Positions 1-5,039 of a stretch of 5,893 bases of DNA are shown here, piece by piece (within the stretch, counting starts at the first letter, position 1; the number at the start of each line of letters is the position of its first letter). The notes under the pieces were generated by a model. It was not told where the DNA came from, did no database searches, and saw only the letters and a program-made list of their open reading frames with translations. Where the stretch lies: positions 1-5,893 of the forward strand of contig JALVAI010000440.1 of the NCBI GenBank assembly GCA_027011235.1. Reading direction: 5' to 3'. A program made the translations under genes and the position numbers. The DNA is from Desulfobulbaceae bacterium. Its GTDB lineage: Bacteria; Desulfobacterota; Desulfobulbia; Desulfobulbales; Desulfobulbaceae.

Positions 1-1238
1 ACCTTGCCTGGTATCCATCGGTTATCAGAAGGCTCTATCGGGATGACTAACGCCGACCGGTTTTCCGTTTTGCCGTTTATGAGGGTGTTTTCAGTGGATT
101 TGTCCTTGGTGAACAGGACATAACCACCTGCCGCCGCACAACACAACAGAACGAAAAAAGCAACGAAAAACCATCGTGATTCGTTGGATGTGATTACGGT
201 ATCAACCGTTTCCTCCAACTCCTTGCCAGTGGATTGAGAGAGCTTTGGTTGCTCGTTGTTTTCATCATAGCGCCGGGACGTGGTTTCCGTTGATTTTGTA
301 ATGGATTCCTCAACTTCGTCCAAGGCAGCGGAGATATCCTCCAATAATTGGCCAGCGCTTGCTGGGCGCTGATCAACATCAGAGGCAAGGGCCTTCTTGA
401 TCACTCTGTCCAGGGGAATATAATGATCGGAAAGTATCTCCGATGGCATTGCAAAAACTCCAACTGCCTGCTCACCGGTCAGCATTTCATAAAGAATCAT
501 GCCAACCGAGAAGAGATCAGCGCGAAGATCCGCGGACAAAGGGTTTTTTATCTGCTCCGGGGCCATATACATAAGAGACCTGGTATCCGGTAGGGTGCCG
601 GCAAGATGCGATGCCACCAGGGCTCCTGAATTGCCCTGGTTGAGGAGTCTGACGGAGACATTGGGGAAAGAGCCGAGAAGAATGATGGTTTTTGGTGAAA
701 TGTTATTATGGAGCGTGAATTGGTGGGCATAGTCAAGGGTTTGCAACAGAGATTGCATTACCGTCCGGATCTCGGCAAGACTGAAAGGAGGAACTGTGCC
801 TTTGCGGTCAAGTTGATACTGTTCAAGAGATAGTCCAGTCAGATAGTAATAAATGTCCTGGCCGGATCGGAGGCGGTCAACAAGAATTGTTGGCGGATGG
901 ACAAGGTCCATGCAGACAGCTATTTCATCTTTGAACCGTTGTCTGGCCTGGGGATCGGAGCTTAAACCGGGATGCAGGAGATTGAGAATATATTCCCTGT
1001 CGCCATCTTCGGTATCGCGCACCCGGTAGAGCAGGGAAAAGCTGCTGTCCCCGATTTGCTCCACAACAAGGTAACGATCACCAATCAGGTCTCCCGGCCC
1101 GATGATGGAAATTTCCTTGTCTGCCCTATGTTGCTGCGGATTCCCTCCTGGCGCGGGTTTAAGCGGCGCATTACAGGCCTCGCAAACAACAGCGGCATCG
1201 CTGTTTTCATGTCGGCAGAACACACATTGTATGGGCAT
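1..1238 (-). CDS. Zinc-ribbon Ser/Thr protein kinase-like membrane protein, predicted pseudokinase (partial, C-terminus outside window)
   Basis: At least 412 codons are read without a stop and the gene runs off the window. Residues 5-22 form a zinc ribbon (C5-x2-C8 and C19-x2-C22). Residues about 55-305 follow the Hanks kinase fold: degenerate glycine loop at 62-71, helix-C Glu E105, YMAPE at 224-228, the ADLFSVG stretch with D241, and RPASA with R291. The catalytic positions are changed: VAIK Lys is N86, HRD is H177-N178-N179, the following Lys and Asn are S181 and T184, and DFG is N200-Q201-G202. A single membrane segment spans about 356-376, placing the kinase fold in the cytoplasm and a domain of unknown type in the periplasm. 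The ATG is the only usable start: an in-frame TAG lies ten codons upstream and no Met lies between. No good Shine-Dalgarno is visible. Fold confidence is high; loss of catalysis is inferred from residues. It sits 125 bp after the PhnD-like gene. Confidence 0.9.
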   Translation of the reverse strand, partial: MPIQCVFCRHENSDAAVVCEACNAPLKPAPGGNPQQHRADKEISIIGPGDLIGDRYLVVEQIGDSSFSLLYRVRDTEDGDREYILNLLHPGLSSDPQARQRFKDEIAVCMDLVHPPTILVDRLRSGQDIYYYLTGLSLEQYQLDRKGTVPPFSLAEIRTVMQSLLQTLDYAHQFTLHNNISPKTIILLGSFPNVSVRLLNQGNSGALVASHLAGTLPDTRSLMYMAPEQIKNPLSADLRADLFSVGMILYEMLTGEQAVGVFAMPSEILSDHYIPLDRVIKKALASDVDQRPASAGQLLEDISAALDEVEESITKSTETTSRRYDENNEQPKLSQSTGKELEETVDTVITSNESRWFFVAFFVLLCCAAAGGYVLFTKDKSTENTLINGKTENRSALVIPIEPSDNRWIPGK

Positions 1239-1363
1239 GTTGTTACGGTTTGCAGGTGGTTTGATAACTACACGAAGTATTTACGATTTTTTTATGCCAG
1301 CAAGCTGTTGCGTCCTGTTTGGCGAAATGGCACCCCTGGATGGCATCCTCACGTTGTGCCTTC

Positions 1364-2257
1364 TTATTGAAGGCCGTTTAACAGATTGATTATCAAGGTT
1401 TTTGCCACCGGCCTGTAATCGAGGGGTTCTGTCCAACCGGCTATCCGGGCTTTTTTGAGAGCGGGATTCTCCGGTTTCAGGGCGAGAAGCGCTGCCTTGA
1501 CCCTGTCTTTAATCGCACCGGAAACATGGGGCAGGGCAAGCACGACCCATTCAGGATAGAGTCGGGTGGAGTGCATAAAAGGAAAATCATCCTCTACTTT
1601 ATCAATGACCCGGAAATCCCGTAGCTTTATTTTTCCTTCTTCCGCCATTCTCTCCAGGGTGTCCGACCGGACAGTGCCGACATCGACCATCCCCGTCTGC
1701 ACGGCCAGCACCACATTGTCATGTGTTCTGCCCTCCAGCAGGTTGGTTTCCTGAAACGGATTGAGCCCTTTTTCCAAAAGATGGCGGAAAGCCATCTGGC
1801 CGCCGCCAAAGGAGGATTTTTTTACGCACATAAAGGTCTTGCCCCTGATGTCAGCTGTCTTGTGGATCGGGCTGTCGGCCCTGACAAAAATGACCCCGCT
1901 GAATCGGCTGAGAGCCTTGCCCAGGCGTATGTTTATCATGGTCACCAGGGGCGTGACGCCATATTTTTGCTCCTGATCAACAAAAATAAGAGGGTTCGTA
2001 TTCAGAAAGTCGATTTTGCCGCCCTTTATCGCCGGTTCTATTTCGTCAAACGACAGGGGCACAAGTTCAAATGCCATGCCGGTGGCATCGTGTAAGGCAT
2101 CAATCATCATGCTCCATTTTTCAATGCATTTTGCCTTCCCCCGTTTGGCCAGAAAACCGAACCTTACGGTTTGTCCGGCGCCGGCGGATACGGGTGGGAC
2201 AATCGATATTATCAGGGACATCATACCCAGGACGAGAAGCAGGTGTTTTATTTTCAT
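1364..2257 (-). CDS. PhnD-family periplasmic substrate-binding protein, TtrS-sensor-like
   Basis: The 297-residue product starts with a signal peptide (hydrophobic 5-20, cleavage probably after A25). The mature part matches the phosphate/phosphite/phosphonate-binding family (Pfam 'Phosphonate-bd' type): VRFGFLAKRGKA at 31-42, ELVPLSFDE at 64-72, FLNTNPLIFV at 84-93, an FGGG loop at 150-153, and STRLYPEWVVLALPHVS at 230-246. From memory, the last stretch and the opening LAKRG closely resemble the periplasmic half of tetrathionate sensor kinase TtrS. No ABC permease or ATPase gene is adjacent, so a sensory binding protein is more likely than a transporter subunit; the ligand is unknown. The mature protein has two Cys only, C44 and C144. 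I chose the ATG with GAGG six bases upstream and an immediate signal peptide. An upstream in-frame ATG at 2299 would add 14 residues but has no ribosome binding site. It is the third gene of the haem/LysM cluster, 88 bp after the LysM gene. Confidence 0.9.
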   Translation of the reverse strand: MKIKHLLLVLGMMSLIISIVPPVSAGAGQTVRFGFLAKRGKAKCIEKWSMMIDALHDATGMAFELVPLSFDEIEPAIKGGKIDFLNTNPLIFVDQEQKYGVTPLVTMINIRLGKALSRFSGVIFVRADSPIHKTADIRGKTFMCVKKSSFGGGQMAFRHLLEKGLNPFQETNLLEGRTHDNVVLAVQTGMVDVGTVRSDTLERMAEEGKIKLRDFRVIDKVEDDFPFMHSTRLYPEWVVLALPHVSGAIKDRVKAALLALKPENPALKKARIAGWTEPLDYRPVAKTLIINLLNGLQ

Positions 2258-2263
2258 GGGTTG

Positions 2264-2267
2264 CCTC
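2264..2267 (-). promoter_or_regulatory. Ribosome binding site that decides the PhnD-like start
   Basis: GAGG on the minus strand lies six bases before the ATG at 2257. It supports this start over the ATG codons at 2299 and 2284, which have no purine-rich site at the right distance. Confidence 0.65.
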
Positions 2268-2345
2268 GTTGATATCTTTGGCATGGCTGATGTACGCATA
2301 TCAGGAAATCCGGCAGCGCAGATCGTGTTTTTCCGGTGTCCCTGA

Positions 2346-3434
2346 CTAATTACGTCTTTTCTTTTCCGGAATGGTTATGATTTGGCCGGGAAATATCCAA
2401 TGGGGATCGGTAATATTCTTATTTGCCCGGATAATATCATTGAGAGAGACTCCATATCGCTTTGCTATTTTCGTCAGATATTCATTTTTCAATACCTTGT
2501 GTTTTGTGCCGGAAACCGTTTGCCTTTCAAAGGAAACCATCTTGCCGCCGGGTTGCATGAGTTCGTCGACCCGAATGCCGTAACGGTCGGCTATGTCTTT
2601 GATGGATGCCATCTGTTGACTGAGCCTGGTCAGTTCATTAAGTTGAATTCCATAGCGTTTTGATATCGCCGCAAGATATTTTTCCTTAGCTTTTGTCCGC
2701 TCTGTTTTTTCCGTACCCGCATTTTCATTGCTGATTTTTGGTCCTGAGTGGGAAGCTGCCTGTCTGTTTGCCTCAATTAATTCATCAAGTGCAATTCCAT
2801 AGCGGCCGGCAATTTTCCTGAGGTCCGACATCTGTTTCCTGGCCTGAATCAAATCCGCAAGATTGATACCATAGCGCTTGGCAATTTTTTTTGTGTAATC
2901 ATTTGTTGCAGAGTCATTTACGGATGGTGGTAATGAATCTGCGGCCCAGGAACCCGCATTGTTCCTTAATGCCGGGTGATTGTCGGCCAGGACGAGTATC
3001 TCGTCAAGCCGGGCCTTGCCCCACTTGTTGACGGGTTTTATTTGCAGCCCATGTTTATAGGCATTAACAGCACCTGTTATATCTCCTTGGGCAAGATAGA
3101 TTTCCCCCATGCCAAAATAGGCCTGCGGGAAATTTTTCTTCAGTTTGGCGGACAGTTGATAATACTGGAATGCCTTTTTAAATTGTTTTCTTCTCTCTAA
3201 ATTGAATGCCCAGTAATATTGCAGCATGGCGTCATCCGGACATTTCAGTATGGCACTTTGTAAGAAAAGCTTTCTCTGCATCAGGCTTTTTATGTCCCGT
3301 AGTTTGCGCTGGATCCTGGGGCAGCCATCCGCTTCCACGTCGGCTGCCAGGGCCGATGGTGCAAACCGGCCTGTGAATACAAAAGCTGCTGCAATGAGCA
3401 GACACAGTATTGGTGGTATGCTTTTTGTCGTCAT
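2346..3434 (-). CDS. Exported TPR and multi-LysM-like repeat protein
   Basis: The 362-residue product has a signal peptide (hydrophobic about 7-20, cleavage near the ALAA at 28-31). Residues about 68-135 hold two TPR-like helical pairs (an AFNLERRKQFKKAFQYY stretch, then YFGMGEIYLAQGDITGAVNAY). The C-terminal half carries five copies of a short motif of the form IAxRYGIxLxELI, with RYG cores at 187, 211, 260, 284 and 326. Only the last, about 311-356, is a complete LysM domain ending in IFPGQIITIP; the first four are LysM first halves. LysM domains bind N-acetylglucosamine glycans such as peptidoglycan and TPRs bind proteins, so a periplasmic scaffold at the cell wall is likely. The specific role is unknown. 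The start follows the previous stop by one base; an in-frame TTG five codons upstream was rejected because it lacks a ribosome binding site and an SD precedes the ATG. The tail is basic (EKKRRN). Confidence 0.9.
   Translation of the reverse strand: MTTKSIPPILCLLIAAAFVFTGRFAPSALAADVEADGCPRIQRKLRDIKSLMQRKLFLQSAILKCPDDAMLQYYWAFNLERRKQFKKAFQYYQLSAKLKKNFPQAYFGMGEIYLAQGDITGAVNAYKHGLQIKPVNKWGKARLDEILVLADNHPALRNNAGSWAADSLPPSVNDSATNDYTKKIAKRYGINLADLIQARKQMSDLRKIAGRYGIALDELIEANRQAASHSGPKISNENAGTEKTERTKAKEKYLAAISKRYGIQLNELTRLSQQMASIKDIADRYGIRVDELMQPGGKMVSFERQTVSGTKHKVLKNEYLTKIAKRYGVSLNDIIRANKNITDPHWIFPGQIITIPEKKRRN
2369..2501 (-). other. Complete LysM domain at the C-terminus of the TPR protein
   Basis: Residues about 311-355 of the LysM protein show the whole LysM pattern: KHKVLKNEYLTKIAKRYGV, then LNDIIRANKNI, then the closing WIFPGQIITIP strand. 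It is the only one of five related motifs that has the closing strand. Confidence 0.85.
2549..2889 (-). repeat. Four truncated LysM-like repeats in two pairs
   Basis: Residues about 182-295 of the LysM protein contain four IAxRYGI-type half-motifs. The RYG cores are at 187 and 211, then at 260 and 284, exactly 24 residues apart in each pair. A polar linker (about 225-250, rich in Ser, Glu, Lys and Thr) separates the pairs. The equal spacing suggests duplication of a two-unit block. The closing strand of LysM (PGQxIxIP) is absent from all four. Confidence 0.75.
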
Positions 3435-3435
3435 A

Positions 3436-4149
3436 TCACCCCCGGTCAAAAAAAAGAATAAGTGCGAGAAAGGAGAGCATAAAACAGATGAAGCTGATGA
3501 TAAATAACTTCATTGCACTATTTTTTGCCTCTCGGATGGAGTTCTGGAGCGAAACACGGACAATGGCGGCGGAAACTGTATCTCCCTTCTGCCAGTTATA
3601 GCCACTGTCCATTCCATAGAGTATTACCTGGGCCCTTGGTGCCTTTTCCGGGTTGCCGTGGCAGTTCAGGCAAAAATTGCCCGTTACCTTGACGGGAGAT
3701 GCGATGTAGTAGAAAATGTCACCATTTTCCTTGATCAGGCCGTCATGTCTTTGCAGCTGCGGGTTGGAACGAAACTTTTCAATTATTCGTCTTTCATCAC
3801 GGGTGGCCGCATTTTTTTTATTGAGTGGATTCAGGGAGGCTAGGTGAAAATTGTGCTCTTGGTTGTTTGTTGCAAACAATTCGGAAATCTCTCTGAGAAG
3901 CATGAATCCGTTTGTCAGCTCCGGGTAAAAATTGCTGGTGTCATGGAGCAGTTCATTCACCAATGCCTTTTGGCTGTGTTCGAAGAAACCGGAAGATGCG
4001 TTGACATAGTCAAGAATAAGAGTGCTTCTGGTTTTTGCCTCCCTGATAATATGCTGCTTCTGAAACCAGTAGGAAAGAGCACCAATGCATAATGAAGATA
4101 ATATGCCGGCCAGGCACATGATTATCAGGAATCGGGTTGGATGTTTCAT
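3436..4149 (-). CDS. Membrane-anchored haem-c DUF3365-domain protein
   Basis: The 237-residue product has a membrane segment at about 6-28, a periplasmic domain at about 30-212 and a second membrane segment at 214-234, ending DRG three residues later. C160-LN-C163-H164 is a haem-c attachment site. The surroundings (DGDIFYY-type strand, SPVKVTGNFC before it, NPEKAP and YGMDSGYNWQKGDTVSA after it) match the DUF3365 (Tll0287-like) family, a haem-containing relative of PAS-type sensor domains. Such domains usually precede HAMP plus histidine kinase or GGDEF modules; here the protein stops just after the second membrane helix. It is likely a redox or small-ligand sensor facing the periplasm that signals through another protein. 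The ATG is the only start candidate: no Met or GTG lies in frame back to the upstream stop. It lacks a clear Shine-Dalgarno. It is the first gene of the cluster, coupled to the LysM gene. Confidence 0.9.
   Translation of the reverse strand: MKHPTRFLIIMCLAGILSSLCIGALSYWFQKQHIIREAKTRSTLILDYVNASSGFFEHSQKALVNELLHDTSNFYPELTNGFMLLREISELFATNNQEHNFHLASLNPLNKKNAATRDERRIIEKFRSNPQLQRHDGLIKENGDIFYYIASPVKVTGNFCLNCHGNPEKAPRAQVILYGMDSGYNWQKGDTVSAAIVRVSLQNSIREAKNSAMKLFIISFICFMLSFLALILFFDRG
3437..3443 (-). promoter_or_regulatory. Ribosome binding site of the LysM gene, overlapping the upstream stop codon
   Basis: GGGGGTG on the minus strand overlaps the last Gly codon and the TGA of the haem protein and stands just before the ATG at 3434. 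Six of seven bases match the GGAGGTG ideal. The stop-T-ATG arrangement implies translational coupling and fixes the LysM start. Confidence 0.6.
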
Positions 4150-4260
4150 TGGCTGGTAGATTGCAGATTGAGAGTACGAATTGTTGTTGCCCGGTCCGAA
4201 TACAGGGTGATTGCATGGCAGGCAGCGGGTATGGCGTGGGCCGCTTGTCCGGCATCAAGT

Positions 4261-4302
4261 AAAAAAAACGTTTTCCTATATGATTACGGCATAAAACGTT
4301 CC
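4261..4302 (-). terminator. AT-rich hairpin with T8 tract, candidate intrinsic terminator of ydbH-ynbE-ydbL
   Basis: Read on the minus strand, AACGTTTT (4300-4293) pairs perfectly with AAAACGTT (4274-4267) across an 18-base loop. Two more G-U pairs can extend the base of the stem. The second arm runs into eight T (4268-4261, the first two shared with the stem). This is 107 bp past the ydbL stop. The stem has only two G-C pairs, so it may be weak or may be an operator instead. The rest of the 259-bp gap (4150-4408) shows no gene and no convincing promoter. Confidence 0.45.
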
Positions 4303-4408
4303 AGGTTATATGGAGCGTAAACCATGTCCGCTACCGTGTTATCCAACTGCAATCGGCTCCACGGAAACCAAGAAAATAACAGGACAAGAACTCTTTTTAC
4401 GGGGTTTC

Positions 4409-4753
4409 CTATTTCTTCTGCCAGCCCTTGCCGAGATTGATGAACTGGCCGGGTGGAGTTTTGGCAATGGCTTTTTTCCCGGCCAGCAGTTCAACCGCCT
4501 GCAGGGTTGTGCCGTTTTTTTTGGCAATTTTTTCATACATCGCCTTTCGTTTGGCGTTGATGTCGGCAACCAGCTTTTGCACCTCAGGGGTTGCCTTGAC
4601 CGGCGCCAGGTAGCCGGTTACGGTTTCTCCGACAAGTCCCTGTGCCTTGGCCGTGGCGAGGTCCAGGGCAAAAGCGGTCTGGCAGAGGAAAAACAGCATG
4701 GTGATGAGTAACGGGATTGTCTTTTTCATATTTTTTCTCATAATTTTTTTCAT
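4409..4753 (-). CDS. ydbL: YdbL family (DUF1318) periplasmic protein
   Basis: The 114-residue product has a signal peptide with a hydrophobic core at about 13-24 and AFA cleavage after A29. The mature part matches E. coli YdbL along its length: LDLATAKAQGLVGET at 30-44, GYLAPVK at 47-53, VADINAKRKAMYEKIAKKN at 62-80, LLAGKKAI at 89-96, PGQFI at 101-105 and a near-terminal W111. The length matches the family's usual 105-115 residues. YdbL is a periplasmic accessory of the YdbH-YnbE envelope bridge, reported to modulate YdbH-YnbE assembly in E. coli. It sits last in the operon, 54 bp after ynbE. The first ATG is chosen because GAGG lies seven bases upstream (4764-4761); internal Met codons 5 and 9 have no comparable site. 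The family call is firm; the mechanism is known only from enterobacteria. Confidence 0.93.
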   Translation of the reverse strand: MKKIMRKNMKKTIPLLITMLFFLCQTAFALDLATAKAQGLVGETVTGYLAPVKATPEVQKLVADINAKRKAMYEKIAKKNGTTLQAVELLAGKKAIAKTPPGQFINLGKGWQKK

Positions 4754-4807
4754 GATACTGCCTCGTTTCCTATTGTACAGTTGGGGGTGTCATTCGGCCG
4801 CATATCT

Positions 4808-4996
4808 CTAAAAGAGACCACTGTCTTTGCTGAGGACATTGTCCAGGTCCTTTTCCACTTTGACCCGTATCTCGTGTTGGATCTTGACATTAAGGTTAAT
4901 GGTGATCGGTTTCTCAGGCGGCGCCACCTTGACGGTCGGTGTGCAACCAGTTACGGAAAATGCTGAAACGACAAGAAGAAAGAAGAGGAATCGCAT
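4808..4996 (-). CDS. ynbE: YnbE-like outer-membrane lipoprotein
   Basis: The 62-residue product has a short lipoprotein signal peptide and a lipobox VTGC with the lipidated Cys at C18. Thr at the following position lacks an inner-membrane retention Asp, which fits outer-membrane sorting. The mature part CTPTVKVAPPEKPITINLN then VKIQHEIRVKVEKDLD and final SGLF match E. coli YnbE closely, including the KPITINxNVKIxHEI core. In E. coli, YnbE is thought to extend the C-terminal beta-groove of YdbH to the outer membrane, making an intermembrane lipid bridge. The ATG is supported by GGGAG seven bases upstream (5008-5004). It lies 43 bp after ydbH and 54 bp before ydbL, the same order as in enterobacteria. 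The length is typical of the family (about 60 residues). Confidence 0.94.
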   Translation of the reverse strand: MRFLFFLLVVSAFSVTGCTPTVKVAPPEKPITINLNVKIQHEIRVKVEKDLDNVLSKDSGLF

Positions 4997-5039
4997 GGGT
5001 GTTCTCCCGGTGCTGTGGAAGTTTTCAACTATTATCAGA

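Noticed and set aside
972..1370. Plus-strand open frame of 132 codons opposite the kinase N-terminus
   Set aside because: It is antisense to the zinc ribbon and kinase N-lobe, which have recognisable motifs on the minus strand; the product matches nothing known.
1721..2095. Plus-strand open frame of 124 codons opposite the PhnD-like gene
   Set aside because: Antisense shadow of a gene with a signal peptide and family motifs.
2258..2299. Fourteen-residue N-terminal extension of the PhnD-like protein
   Set aside because: It would place polar residues before the signal peptide and lacks a ribosome binding site, while GAGG is positioned for the ATG at 2257.
3435..3449. TTG start for the LysM protein overlapping the haem-protein gene
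   Set aside because: No Shine-Dalgarno before it, and the ATG five codons later has one and begins directly at the signal peptide.
3436..3460. Frameshift at the A/T-run near the end of the DUF3365 gene that might have removed a HAMP/output domain
   Set aside because: Downstream sequence in all minus frames encodes the LysM protein's signal peptide and TPR region; no HAMP, kinase or GGDEF remnant is seen.
4310..4711. Plus-strand open frame of 133 codons opposite ydbL
   Set aside because: It lies antisense to a gene with clear family motifs, has no ribosome binding site or recognisable domain, and its composition reads as a complement shadow.
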